In this document: positions 39,991-48,979 of the stretch, piece after piece
Layout: the number at the start of each line of letters is the position of its first letter
Position numbering within the stretch: the first letter of the stretch is position 1
DNA from: AP-15 sp963716115
GTDB lineage: Bacteria; Pseudomonadota; Alphaproteobacteria; ATCC43930; CGMCC-115725
Reading direction: 5' to 3'
DNA length: 64,000 nucleotides
NCBI GenBank assembly: GCA_963716115.1
Contig: CAVQSZ010000006.1
Span: 372,001 to 436,000, forward strand
Translations under genes and position numbers: made by a program
Notes under the pieces: model-generated
Told to the model about the DNA's origin: nothing
The model's database searches: none
What the model saw: only the letters and a program-made list of their open reading frames with translations

Positions 39991-40938
39991 GTGAGCGCCG
40001 CAAAATTTTGGGTCGTCTCGTTTCTGGTCACCGCCGCGATCCTGGCGGCGACGCGTGGGCTCATCGCCAACGAGTACTACTTCTTCGCCGCCTACCAGGT
40101 GCTGCAGTTCATCGTGCTGGCGACGGCGTGGAACATCCTCGGCGGCTATACCGGCTACACCAATTTCGGCGTCGGCGCCTTCTTCGCCGGCGGCGCCTAC
40201 ACCGCCGTGGTGCTGCACAAGCTCACCTCGGTGCCGGTGCCGGCGATGATGCTGGCGGCCGGGATCGTCTCCGGCGTGATCGGCTTTGGCATGGGCTATC
40301 TGACCCTGCGGCTGAAGGGCGTCTTCTTCGCGATCGCCACCCTGGCCATGGCGATCGTGGCGCAGACCCTGATCACCAACTGGGATTTTGTCGGCGGCTC
40401 GCGCGGCATCTACGTGATCCGGCCGCAGCAATCGCCGCTGCACGGCAGCTACATCCAGTACCTCTATTCGCTGATGCTGGCGCTGGTATGGTTCTCGGTG
40501 GCGATCGCGCGCACGATCGAAGGCTCGCGGCTCGGGCTCGGCTTCAACGCGATCCGCGACGACGAGCAGGCGGCCGAGGCGGGCGGCGTGCCGACCCTGC
40601 GCCTGAAGCTGATCGCCACCACCCTGAGCGGCGCCTTGATGGGCATGGCCGGGGCGCCGCTGCCCTACTACGTCACCTATCTCGACCCGACCTCGAGCTT
40701 CAACCTCTCCTACGCCGTCAACAGCGTGGCGATGCCGCTGATCGGCGGCATGACGAGCTGGGTCGGCCCGATCATCGGCGCAATCCTTTTGGGCACGATC
40801 CAGCAGCTCGCCACGGTGACGATCTCCTCGGCGCTCAACCTCTTGATCGTCGGCCTGCTGCTGATCGCCTTCGTGATCATCGCGCCGAACGGCATCGTCG
40901 GGCTGGTGCAGGCCCGCCGGCGCGCCAGGGGCCGCTGA
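39991..40938 (+). CDS. livM: Branched-chain amino-acid ABC transporter permease LivM
   Basis: 315 aa from GTG 39991. About 9 TM helices with the LivM signature NILGGYTGYTNFGVGAFFAG, LRLKGVFFAIATLAMAIVAQ and the coupling loop GLGFNAIRDDEQAAEAGGVP; ends IAPNGIVGLVQARRR. The ribosome-binding region is formed by the upstream repeat (GGGAGAGGGGC at 20 nt), so translation signals may have changed when the repeat arrived. Stop overlaps the livG start. Confidence 0.85.
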   Translation: MSAAKFWVVSFLVTAAILAATRGLIANEYYFFAAYQVLQFIVLATAWNILGGYTGYTNFGVGAFFAGGAYTAVVLHKLTSVPVPAMMLAAGIVSGVIGFGMGYLTLRLKGVFFAIATLAMAIVAQTLITNWDFVGGSRGIYVIRPQQSPLHGSYIQYLYSLMLALVWFSVAIARTIEGSRLGLGFNAIRDDEQAAEAGGVPTLRLKLIATTLSGALMGMAGAPLPYYVTYLDPTSSFNLSYAVNSVAMPLIGGMTSWVGPIIGAILLGTIQQLATVTISSALNLLIVGLLLIAFVIIAPNGIVGLVQARRRARGR

Positions 40939-41674
40939 TGGCGGCGCTGCTTGAGGCCATCGGGCTCGGCAAGCGGTTCGGCGGCTTTGTCGCGCTCGAA
41001 GGCATCGATTTCGCGGTCGAGCCCGGCGAGCGGCTGGGCCTGATCGGACCCAACGGCTCGGGCAAGAGCACGCTCGTCAACTGCCTCTGCGGCGCGTTGC
41101 GCCACGACAGCGGCCATGTCGTCGTTCGACGGGCATCGGCTCGACCGCCTGGCGGCGCACCGGCGCACCCGGCTCGGGCTCGCCCGCAGCTTTCAGCTGC
41201 CCAAGCCCTTCCGCACCTTGAGCCTTGTCGACAACCTGCGCATCCCGCTCCTCTACACCGTCAACGCGCGGCACGGGGCGCGGCTTTCCGCCCGGCGCGA
41301 TCGAGGCGCGCTGCCTCGAGCTGCTGGCCGATGTCGGGCTCGCCGACAAGGCGCGCCGCCTGCCGCGCGACCTGACCCAGGTCGAGATGCGCAAGCTCGA
41401 ATTGGCCCGCGCCGTCGCCAGCGCGCCCCGGCTGCTGTTCGCCGACGAGGCGATGGCGGGCCTCTCGCCCTCCGAGGTCGAGGAGATCCTGGCGGTGCTG
41501 TTCCGCCTCAACCAGGAGGGCATCACGATCGTCCTGATCGAGCACATCATGCGCGCGGTCATGAGCTTTTCGACCCGCCTTGTCGTGCTGGTCGCCGGCC
41601 AGAAGATCGCCGACGGGGCGCCGCAGGAGGCGATCCGCAACCCCGAGGTCGAGAGGGCCTATCTTGGCGAGTAA
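40938..41674 (+). CDS. livG: Branched-chain amino-acid ABC ATPase LivG, two frameshifts
   Basis: About 245 aa. Walker A in LIGPNGSGKSTLVNCLCGAL, LivG-type RTRLGLARSFQLPKPFRTLS, and a C-terminal half with LTQVEMRKLELARAVAS (signature region reads LTQVEMRKLE rather than LSGGEQ, as is seen in some LivG), Walker B RLLFADEAMAGLSP and switch His in IVLIEHIMRAV. Extra bases near 41115 (SGHV / SFDGHRLDRL) and near 41290 (ARLS / PGAIEARCLE) put the parts in three frames. The normal end (ERAYLGE) sits in a 19-bp sequence duplicated before livF. Confidence 0.8.
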
Positions 41675-41939
41675 TTCCGATCGGGTGCGCGCGCACCAGC
41701 GTCGGCCATGGCCAGGCTCGACCGACAACCGCGCGGCTCGGGGGCTGCCGCCGCTGCGCCACCCCTTCGCCGACGCGCTCGCACGACAGCAGGCGCGCCT
41801 TGCCCGGACCCTGATCCGGGCATCCACGCCTTGGCGGCTCCTGTCGCGCAGAGACGCGTGGGTGGCCGGGTCGAGCCCGGCCACGGGGATCTCGGCAGCC
41901 CGCGGGCGGCGAATGAGCGTGAGGGCCTGTCTTGGCGAG
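41653..41939. repeat. Insertion between livG and livF bracketed by 19-bp direct repeats
   Basis: GAGGGCCTATCTTGGCGAG at 41653-41671 and GAGGGCCTGTCTTGGCGAG at 41921-41939 (one mismatch) bracket about 250 bp that contain repeat-like hairpins (GCCCGGACCCTGATCCGGGC and GGCCGGGTCGAGCCCGGCC). Removing one copy plus the insert would let the livG 3' end overlap the livF start, the usual compact arrangement. Confidence 0.65.
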
Positions 41940-42663
41940 CAGCCTTGAAATCGCCGGCCTCGACGCCGGCTACGGCGCGGTGCGGGTGATCGAGGACGTG
42001 TCCATCAAGGTGGCGGCCGGCGAGACCGTGGTGCTGCTCGGCACCAACGGCAACGGCAAGAGCACCTTGATGAAATGCGTGATGGGCATGCTGCCGCCGG
42101 CCGCGGGGTCGATCACCGCCGAGATCGACGGCGAGCGGGTCGACCTCGTCGGCCGCTCGACCGAGGCGATCGTCGACCTCGGCATCACTCTCGTGCCGGA
42201 AGGGCGGCGGCTCTTCCCGAAGCTGACGGTCGAGGAGAATTTGCTTCTGGGGGCGTTCCGTCCCTCCGCGCGCGCGGCGATCAAGCACAACCTCGAATCC
42301 GCCTATGCAACGTTTCCGGTATTGCAGGAACGCCGGCGCCAGCTCTCCGGCAGCCTCTCGGGCGGCGAGCAGCAGATGCTGGCGCTGGCGCGGGCGCTGA
42401 TGTCGGCCCCCAAGATCCTGCTGATCGACGAGCCTTCGGTCGGCCTCGCCCCGGTCCTGGTCAAGCGCACGATCGAGAAGATCCAGGAGCTGAAGGAGCG
42501 CTACCGGCTGACCGTGCTGATGGCCGAGCAGAACTTCAACCAGGCGGTGCGCATCGCCGACCGAGGCTATGTCATCGTCCACGGCAAGATCGCTTTCGAG
42601 GGCCATTCGGCCGACGAGCTCAACAACAACGAGCTGGTCCGCAAATTTTATCTGGGGCTGTAG
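41932..42663 (+). CDS. livF: Branched-chain amino-acid ABC ATPase LivF
   Basis: 243 aa from TTG 41932. Walker A LLGTNGNGKSTLMKCVMGML, Q-loop region LGITLVPEGRRLFPKLTVEE, signature SGSLSGGEQQMLALARALMS, Walker B KILLIDEPSVGLAP, switch LMAEQNFNQA. Partner of LivG. The TTG lies inside the downstream copy of the 19-bp duplication. Convergent with the Mrp gene, 7 bp apart. Confidence 0.88.
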   Translation: MASSLEIAGLDAGYGAVRVIEDVSIKVAAGETVVLLGTNGNGKSTLMKCVMGMLPPAAGSITAEIDGERVDLVGRSTEAIVDLGITLVPEGRRLFPKLTVEENLLLGAFRPSARAAIKHNLESAYATFPVLQERRRQLSGSLSGGEQQMLALARALMSAPKILLIDEPSVGLAPVLVKRTIEKIQELKERYRLTVLMAEQNFNQAVRIADRGYVIVHGKIAFEGHSADELNNNELVRKFYLGL

Positions 42664-42670
42664 CGCAATC

Positions 42671-43825
42671 CTACTCGATGACGATCCTCGGCGGGGCGCG
42701 GCGCTCGGCGCCGGGGCCGGCGACCTTCTCCCAGATGCGCGTGGCGATATGGCGGAAGACCACAGAGTGGGGGTTGTCGGGGTCGCAGACGACGATCGGC
42801 CGGCCTTCGTCGGAGGTCTCGCGGATCTGCAGGTCGAGCGGCACCTCGCCGAGAAACTCGGCGCCGAGCCGCTCGGCTTCGCGCCGGGCCCCGCCATGCG
42901 AGAAAATTTCGCTGCGGCCGCCGCAATGCGGGCACAGGAAATAGCTCATGTTCTCGATGATGCCGAGCACCGGCACCTCGACCTTCTTGAACATGTTGAG
43001 CCCCTTGCGCGCGTCGAGGAGGGCGATGTCCTGCGGCGTCGAGACGATCACCGCGCCGGCCAGCGGCACCTGCTGCGCCATCGTCAGCTGCGCGTCGCCG
43101 GTGCCGGGCGGCATGTCGACGACCATGATGTCGAGCGCGCCCCACTCGACCTCGCGCAGCATCTGCTGCAACGCGCTCATCACCATCGGGCCGCGCCAGA
43201 TCATCGGCGTGTCCTCGGGCACCAGAAACCCCATCGACATGCATTTGAGCCCGTAATTCTCCATCGGGATCAGCTTCTTGCCGTCGGGCGAGCGGGGCCG
43301 GCCGGAAATCCCCAGCATGCGCGGCATCGAGGGGCCGTAGATGTCGGCGTCGAGCACGCCGACGGAGAGCCCGTTGGCGGTCAGCGCCAGCGCCAGATTG
43401 GCGGCGACCGTCGACTTGCCGACCCCGCCCTTGCCCGAGGCGACGGCGACGATCGCGCCGACCCCCGGCACCGCGCCGCGCTGTCCGCGCCCGCCCGCCG
43501 CCGGCGCCGGGCGCGCCGCGCCGTGGCCGTGACCGTGGGGCGCCGCGGCCGGTCCCGGGCCGTGGGCGTGCGGCCGCGCCTGCCCGGTCAGCACCGCCGT
43601 CACCGAAAGCACCTCGGGGAGCGCCTCGACCGCCTTCTCGGCGGCCCGGCGCAGCGGCTCCAGCCGCGGCCCGCGCTCGGGCTCGACCTCGATCGAAAAG
43701 GCGACGTTGCCGTCGCGGATGGCGATCCCCGACACCATGCCGAGGGCGACGATGTCAGCGCCCTTGTCCGGGTCGGCGACGCCGGCCAACGCGTCGAGGA
43801 TCTGTCGTTCGGTGAGGGCCGCCAT
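42671..43825 (-). CDS. apbC: Mrp/ApbC P-loop Fe-S carrier protein
   Basis: 384 aa from ATG 43825 with AAGGAG upstream. N-terminal DUF59/MIP18 domain (ILDALAGVADPDKGADIVAL), a His/Gly-rich linker (HAHGPGPAAAPHGHGHG), then the deviant Walker A SGKGGVGKSTVAANLALAL, DADIYGPSMPRMLG, DMPPGTGDAQL and the CxxC cluster site in FLCPHCGG. Scaffold or carrier for Fe-S cluster transfer in the cytosol. The His-rich linker is longer than usual and could bind metal; that is inference. Confidence 0.88.
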   Translation of the reverse strand: MAALTERQILDALAGVADPDKGADIVALGMVSGIAIRDGNVAFSIEVEPERGPRLEPLRRAAEKAVEALPEVLSVTAVLTGQARPHAHGPGPAAAPHGHGHGAARPAPAAGGRGQRGAVPGVGAIVAVASGKGGVGKSTVAANLALALTANGLSVGVLDADIYGPSMPRMLGISGRPRSPDGKKLIPMENYGLKCMSMGFLVPEDTPMIWRGPMVMSALQQMLREVEWGALDIMVVDMPPGTGDAQLTMAQQVPLAGAVIVSTPQDIALLDARKGLNMFKKVEVPVLGIIENMSYFLCPHCGGRSEIFSHGGARREAERLGAEFLGEVPLDLQIRETSDEGRPIVVCDPDNPHSVVFRHIATRIWEKVAGPGAERRAPPRIVIE

Positions 43826-44025
43826 ATTGCTCTCCTTGCCCGGCGGGGCCACACTCGGGCGCGAGGATCGCGGCTCGGTTTTTGGCGCCGCTCGCCGGGG
43901 CATCCCGGATTTAGGGCGGGCGGCCCGGCTTGACAACACCGCCGCCCGCCCCTATCGGGTCGGGCGTCTCGCGCGCCGCCGGCGATGCGCCGCCCCGCCG
44001 CGACCCAGCGAAAGGTTCGAGCCCG

Positions 44026-45258
44026 ATGTTCTGGCAGAGTCAGGGTGGCGGCCCCTGGGGCGGCGGTCCGCGCGGCGGCGGCCCGTGGGGCGGCGGCAAT
44101 CGCGGCGATGGCGGCGGCCCGCCGCCGCGCGGCCGCGGGCCGCAGCCGCCCGATTTCGAGGATTTGCTGCGGCGCGGGCAGGACCGGTTCCGCCGGCTGC
44201 TGCCGGGCAATTTCGGGGTCGGCGCCGGGATCGCCATCGTCATCGCCGCGGTTGTCGTGATCTGGCTGGTCAGCGGCTTCTACCGCGTGCTGCCGGACGA
44301 GGTCGGCATCGTGCTGCGCTTCGGGGCCTATAACCGCACGACCCAGCCGGGCCTCAACTACCACCTGCCCAACCCGATCGAGTCGGTGCTGCGGCCGAGC
44401 GTCACCCGCGTCAACCGCACCGAGATCGGCTACCGCACCGGCGAGAGCGCGCGCGGCCCGGCCTCGCGCCAGGTGCCGGAAGAGGCGCTGATGCTGACCG
44501 GCGACGAGAACATCGTCGACATCAACTTCGCCGTCTTCTGGGTGATCAAGGACGCGCGATCCTATCTGTTCAACATCCGCGACCCGGAGCTGACCGTCAA
44601 ATCGGCGGCCGAAAGCGCGATGCGCGAGGTCATCGGCGAGACCCCGATCGCCCAGGCGCTGTCGGAAGGCCGCGCCAAGATCGAAAACGACACCCAGCGC
44701 CTGCTGCAGATGATCCTCAACAGCTACAGCGCCGGCATCGACATCACCCAGGTCCAATTGCAGCGGGTCGATCCGCCGGCCGAGGTCATCGACTCGTTCC
44801 GCGACGTGCAGGCGGCGCTGGCCGACCGTGAGCGGCTGCGCAACGAGGCCGAATCCTACCGCAACGACATCATCCCGAGGGCGCGCGGCGACGCGGTCAG
44901 GATCAAGCAGGAGGCGGAAGCCTACCGGGCCGAGATCGTCGCCCGCTCCCAGGGCGACGCCGACCGCTTCATCTCGGTCTACCGCGCCTTCAAGGCGGCG
45001 CAGGACGTGACCTTGCAGCGGCTCTACATCGAAACCATGGAGGCGGTCCTCAAGGGCAGCAACAAGGTGATCATCGACAAATCCGCCCAGGGCAGCAGCG
45101 GGGTGCTTCCCTATCTGCCGCTGCCGGCCTTGGGCGGCGGCGTCCAGGAGACGCCGGGGGCGCCCACCGCCGGTTCCGGGTCGGGGGCCGCCGCGCACGC
45201 CCCCGCGACGGCGGTCCCCTCGGCGATCCCCGCCGCGCCCTTGCGCGGCCGTCAGTGA
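44026..45258 (+). CDS. hflK: FtsH protease modulator HflK
   Basis: 410 aa from ATG 44026. N-terminal Gly/Pro-rich cytoplasmic leader (GGGPWGGGPRGGG repeats), single TM at about 65-85 (GIAIVIAAVVVIWLVSGFYR), SPFH/prohibitin domain (VLPDEVGIVLRFGAY, NIVDINFAVFWVIKDARSYL) and a helical C-terminal region with YRAEIVARSQGDADRFISVY, then a low-complexity Ala/Pro tail. Forms the periplasmic HflKC cage around FtsH. First of hflK-hflC-DUF2065-degP. Confidence 0.9.
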   Translation: MFWQSQGGGPWGGGPRGGGPWGGGNRGDGGGPPPRGRGPQPPDFEDLLRRGQDRFRRLLPGNFGVGAGIAIVIAAVVVIWLVSGFYRVLPDEVGIVLRFGAYNRTTQPGLNYHLPNPIESVLRPSVTRVNRTEIGYRTGESARGPASRQVPEEALMLTGDENIVDINFAVFWVIKDARSYLFNIRDPELTVKSAAESAMREVIGETPIAQALSEGRAKIENDTQRLLQMILNSYSAGIDITQVQLQRVDPPAEVIDSFRDVQAALADRERLRNEAESYRNDIIPRARGDAVRIKQEAEAYRAEIVARSQGDADRFISVYRAFKAAQDVTLQRLYIETMEAVLKGSNKVIIDKSAQGSSGVLPYLPLPALGGGVQETPGAPTAGSGSGAAAHAPATAVPSAIPAAPLRGRQ

Positions 45259-45268
45259 GGAGGCGAAA

Positions 45269-46180
45269 GTGAGCCGCCCCATCCTCGCAATCATCGCCGG
45301 CGTGCTGATCCTCGCCGGCATCTTCGCCTTGAGCTCGCTGTTCATCGTCGATCAGACCGAACAAGCGCTGGTGCTGCAGTTCGGCCAGCCGCGGCGGGTG
45401 ATCAGCAAACCCGGCCTGTGGGCCAAGCGGCCGTTCCTCGAAAACGTGATCTTCTACGACAACCGGCTGTTGGATTTCGAGCCGCCGCCCGAGGAGGTCA
45501 TCGCCTCGGATCAGAAGCGGCTGGTCGTCGACACCTACGCCCGCTACCGCATCACCGACCCGCTGCTGTTTTATCAGTCGGTCGCCACCGAAGCCGCGGT
45601 GCGGGCGCGGCTCAACGCCATGGTCAGCGGCAGCCTGCGCCGGGTGATCGGCAACGTCACGCTGTCGTCCCTGCTGTCGCCGCAGCGCGCGGCGATCATG
45701 ACGCAGATCCGCGACGAGGTCGCCGCGCAGGCCAAGTCTTTCGGCATCGATGTCGTCGACGTGCGCATCCGCCGCGCCGACCTGCCGCCGCAGAACAGCC
45801 AGGCGATCTATGCCCGCATGCGCTCGGAGCGCGAGCAGCAGGCGGCGCAGTACCGCGGCGAGGGCGCCGAGGCGGCGCAGACCGTGCGCGCCAACGCCGA
45901 CCGCGAGCGCACCGTGCTCCTCGCCGAGGCGCAGCGCGACGGCCAGCGGGTGCGCGGCGAGGGCGACGGCGAAAGCATCCGGATCTACGCCGACGCCTTT
46001 GGCAAGGATAAGGAGTTCTTCGCCTTCTACCGCTCGATGCAGGCCTATCGCGAAGCGCTCACCGGCCGCAACACCTCCTTTGTCCTGACCCCGGACAGCG
46101 GCTTTTTCCGCTTTTTCGAGAAGGAGGAAGGAACGATCGCCAAGCCGGCTTCGCCGACCGCGAAGGCCGGGGCGCAGTGA
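45269..46180 (+). CDS. hflC: FtsH protease modulator HflC
   Basis: 303 aa from GTG 45269 with GGAGG upstream. Single N-terminal TM (LAIIAGVLILAGIFALSSLF), SPFH domain (QTEQALVLQFGQPRRVISKP, RLVVDTYARYRITDPLLFYQ), and the helical region with ARMRSEREQQAAQYRGEGAE. Ends in a short charged tail. Partner of HflK in the same transcript (10-bp gap). Confidence 0.9.
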   Translation: MSRPILAIIAGVLILAGIFALSSLFIVDQTEQALVLQFGQPRRVISKPGLWAKRPFLENVIFYDNRLLDFEPPPEEVIASDQKRLVVDTYARYRITDPLLFYQSVATEAAVRARLNAMVSGSLRRVIGNVTLSSLLSPQRAAIMTQIRDEVAAQAKSFGIDVVDVRIRRADLPPQNSQAIYARMRSEREQQAAQYRGEGAEAAQTVRANADRERTVLLAEAQRDGQRVRGEGDGESIRIYADAFGKDKEFFAFYRSMQAYREALTGRNTSFVLTPDSGFFRFFEKEEGTIAKPASPTAKAGAQ

Positions 46181-46211
46181 GCGGCGGCGAGCTCGCGCGC
46201 GACCCGGTGCG

Positions 46212-46397
46212 ATGAGGGATTTGTGGACAGCGCTGGCCCTCGTCCTGGTCATCGAGGGCGCCTTCTACGCCTTGTTCCCTGAGGCCATGAAGCGGGCCGC
46301 GACGCGCGCCGTCGCGGTCCCGCCGCAGACCCTGCGGCTGGCCGGGCTGGCCGCCGCCTGCCTCGGCGTCGGCCTCGTCTGGCTGGTGCGCCGGTGA
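46212..46397 (+). CDS. DUF2065 small membrane protein
   Basis: 61 aa; two hydrophobic helices (WTALALVLVIEGAFYALFPE and LAGLAAACLGVGLVWLV) around MKRAATRAVAVPPQTLR. This family (YjeT in enterobacteria) regularly lies by hflC, as here. Function is unknown, possibly an HflKC/FtsH accessory. Confidence 0.8.
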   Translation: MRDLWTALALVLVIEGAFYALFPEAMKRAATRAVAVPPQTLRLAGLAAACLGVGLVWLVRR

Positions 46398-46549
46398 GCA
46401 GGCCGCCGCCGCAACGGCGATTTCGGAGGCATGACAAAGCGGCTGGCCTGCCGGGCGCTTCCCTCGTATTCTCCGTTTGTCAATCCCCATCGGCGGTCGT
46501 TGAGCGATTTAAAGGAGCCGTCGGTCTTCAACGCGAGGAGTTGATCCCA

Positions 46550-48046
46550 GTGTCGATCCGTTCCACCCGCCTGGTGCGCCGCTTCGCTGTGGCGGCGGCC
46601 GCGCTGCTGATCATCGCGGCGCCGGCCGGCGCCCGGCCGGCGCCCGACAGCTTCGCCGATCTCGCGGCCAGGCTGCTGCCGGCGGTGGTCAACATCTCAA
46701 CGACGCAGACCCTCAAAACCGACCGCGGGCGCGAGCGCAGCGGGCCCGAAATGCCCCAATTTCCGCCGGGCTCGCCGTTCGAGGAGTTCTTTCGCGACTT
46801 TTTCGATCACGGCCTGCCCAAAAGCGGCCGGCCGGACGCCCTGCCGCGCAAGGCCACCTCGCTCGGCTCGGGCTTCGTGATCGACCCCGCGGGCTACATC
46901 GTCACCAACAACCACGTCATCGCAGACGCCGACGAGATCACGGTCATCCTGCACGACGACACCAACCTGAAGGCCGAGGTCGTCGGGCGCGACCAGAAGA
47001 CCGACATCGCGGTGCTGAAGGTCAAGACCGACAAGCCGCTCGCCGCCGTGCCCTGGGGCGACAGCGACGTCTCGCGCGTCGGCGATTGGGTGCTGGCGAT
47101 CGGCAACCCGTTCGGCCTTGGCGGCAGCGTCACCGCCGGCATCCTGTCGGCCCGCCAGCGCGACATCAATTCCGGCCCCTACGACGATTTCCTGCAAACC
47201 GACGCGCCGATCAACCGCGGCAATTCCGGCGGTCCGATGTTCAACATGGACGGGCAGGTGATCGGCATCAACACGGCGATCTACTCGCCGTCCGGCGGCT
47301 CGATCGGGATCGGCTTCGCGATCCCGTCCAATCTCGCCAAGGAGATCGTCGCCGAGCTGCGCACCGAAGCGGACCACACCGTGCACCGCGGCTGGCTCGG
47401 CGTGCGCATCCAGGCGGTGACCGACGAAATCGCCGAGAGCCTTGGCCTCGACAAGGCGCATGGCGCGCTGGTCGCCAGCGTCACCGAGAAGGGGCCGGCC
47501 CAGGCCGCCGGCATCCTGCCCGGCGACGTGGTGCTGAGCTTCAACGGCCGCGAGGTGACCGACATGCGCCGCCTGCCGCGCCTGGTCGCCGAGACGGCGG
47601 TCGACACGACCGTGCCGGTCACGGTCTGGCGCAAGCGCAAGGAAAGCACGCTGCAGGTCAAGATCGGCCGGCTGGAGGACACCGATCAGAAGCAGGCGAA
47701 CGCCGCCGATGCGCCGAAAAAGGGCGCCAAGGACACCGGCGCCGTCGTCAAGACGCTGGGCCTGACGCTCTCCGACATCACCCCCGAGCTCAAGGACAAA
47801 TTCTCCCTCGCCGACGATTCGAAGGGCGTCGTCGTGGTCGATGTCGCCAAGGACAGCCCCGCCGCCTCCAAGGGCGTGCGCGCCGGCGACCTGATCATGG
47901 AAGCCGCGCAGGAGGAGGTCAAAACCCCCGGCGAGGTCGGCAGCAAGATCGACGAGGCCAAGAAATCGGGGCGCAAATCGATCCTTTTGCTGGTCGAGCG
48001 CCAGGGCGATCTGCGCTTTATCGCGCTGCGCCTCGATGAGAGCTGA
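46550..48046 (+). CDS. degP: Periplasmic serine endoprotease DegP/Do
   Basis: 498 aa from GTG 46550, with GAGGAG 9 nt upstream (an in-frame TTG at 46541 is too close). Signal peptide (RFAVAAAALLIIAAPAGARP). Trypsin-like domain with His (IVTNNHVIADADEI), Asp (QKTDIAVLKVKTD) and Ser (APINRGNSGGPMFNMDG). Two PDZ domains follow (GWLGVRIQAVTDEIAESLGL; VVVVDVAKDSPAASKGVRAG). Degrades or refolds damaged envelope proteins. Fits functionally with HflKC. A perfect 20-bp palindrome overlaps the stop. Confidence 0.92.
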   Translation: MSIRSTRLVRRFAVAAAALLIIAAPAGARPAPDSFADLAARLLPAVVNISTTQTLKTDRGRERSGPEMPQFPPGSPFEEFFRDFFDHGLPKSGRPDALPRKATSLGSGFVIDPAGYIVTNNHVIADADEITVILHDDTNLKAEVVGRDQKTDIAVLKVKTDKPLAAVPWGDSDVSRVGDWVLAIGNPFGLGGSVTAGILSARQRDINSGPYDDFLQTDAPINRGNSGGPMFNMDGQVIGINTAIYSPSGGSIGIGFAIPSNLAKEIVAELRTEADHTVHRGWLGVRIQAVTDEIAESLGLDKAHGALVASVTEKGPAQAAGILPGDVVLSFNGREVTDMRRLPRLVAETAVDTTVPVTVWRKRKESTLQVKIGRLEDTDQKQANAADAPKKGAKDTGAVVKTLGLTLSDITPELKDKFSLADDSKGVVVVDVAKDSPAASKGVRAGDLIMEAAQEEVKTPGEVGSKIDEAKKSGRKSILLLVERQGDLRFIALRLDES

Positions 48047-48062
48047 GGGCGGCCGCCCTCAG
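48043..48062. terminator. Perfect 20-bp palindrome CTGAGGGCGGCCGCCCTCAG across both stop codons
   Basis: It covers the degP stop (TGA 48044-48046) and the serB stop on the other strand. Position between convergent genes suggests a shared terminator or transcript-end hairpin; there is no T-run. Confidence 0.5.
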
Positions 48063-48943
48063 CCGACGATCTCCGCCTTCTCGTAGCCTTGGGCGTAGAG
48101 CAGGCCGGTCAAATCCGCGTGGTCGAGGCGCCAGCGCGCCGCCGCGGCGACTGCGGGCCCGGCGCGGAAGGCGACGCCGAGGCCGGCGGCGGCGAGCATC
48201 TCCAGATCGTTGGCCCCGTCGCCGACGGTCATCGTGCGCGCCTCGGCGATGTCGAATTCCGCAGCGAGGCCCAGCAGCACCTCGCGCTTGGTCGCGCCGG
48301 TGACGATCGGCCGCCGCACCGTGCCGGCGAGGCGCCCGTCGACAAGGTCGATCCGGTTGGCGACGACGCGCGCGAAGCCGAGCTCGGCGGCGACCCGTTC
48401 GGCGAACTGCGTGAACCCGCCCGAGACCAGCGCCGTGACGGCGCCGGCCCGGCGCATCGTCGCCACCGCCTCGCGCGCTCCCGGCGTCAGCCGAATGCGC
48501 CTTGCGGCCTCGTCGAGGAGGCGGTCCTCCATCCCTTCGAGCAGGCGGACCCGCGCCTCGAGCGCCGCGACAAAGCCGATCTCGCCGTTCATCGCGCGCC
48601 GGGTGATCTCGGCGACCCGCGGCCCGACGCCGTGCAGGGCGGCGAGCTCGTCGAGCATTTCGTTCTCGATGATGGTCGCTTCGAGGTCGGCGACCAGCAG
48701 CAGCTTGCGCCGCTCCGCCGCGGGCTGAACCAGGCAATCGATTTGCGCCGCGCCGATCGCGGCGCGCGCCGCGGCTTCGACCGGGGCGGGGTCGGCGGCG
48801 TCGAGGACGAATTCGCATGCCTCCCCCGGGGCGAGCCAGCGGGGCTCGACGCCGGCTCCGAGCCCGGCGGCGACGGCCGCCGCCAGCCGGGGCAGGGAGG
48901 GGCGGCCGCGGGGGCCGGCGATCAATGTCAGGACCAGGGCCAT
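48059..48943 (-). CDS. serB: Phosphoserine phosphatase SerB
   Basis: 294 aa from ATG 48943. N-terminal ACT-like region, then HAD core: motif I LLVADLEATIIENEMLDELA, motif II TALVSGGFTQFAERVA, Lys in GATKREVLLGLA, motif III MTVGDGANDLEMLAAAGLGV. Dephosphorylates L-3-phosphoserine to serine, feeding the cysteine pathway. Motif I has Glu where SerB normally has the second Asp (DxD to DxE); the nucleophile Asp is kept. Divergent from miaA with almost no intergenic space. Confidence 0.85.
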   Translation of the reverse strand: MALVLTLIAGPRGRPSLPRLAAAVAAGLGAGVEPRWLAPGEACEFVLDAADPAPVEAAARAAIGAAQIDCLVQPAAERRKLLLVADLEATIIENEMLDELAALHGVGPRVAEITRRAMNGEIGFVAALEARVRLLEGMEDRLLDEAARRIRLTPGAREAVATMRRAGAVTALVSGGFTQFAERVAAELGFARVVANRIDLVDGRLAGTVRRPIVTGATKREVLLGLAAEFDIAEARTMTVGDGANDLEMLAAAGLGVAFRAGPAVAAAARWRLDHADLTGLLYAQGYEKAEIVG

Positions 48944-48979
48944 GGGCCGGCCTCCTACGCCTTTCGCCGGCGCGATGGC

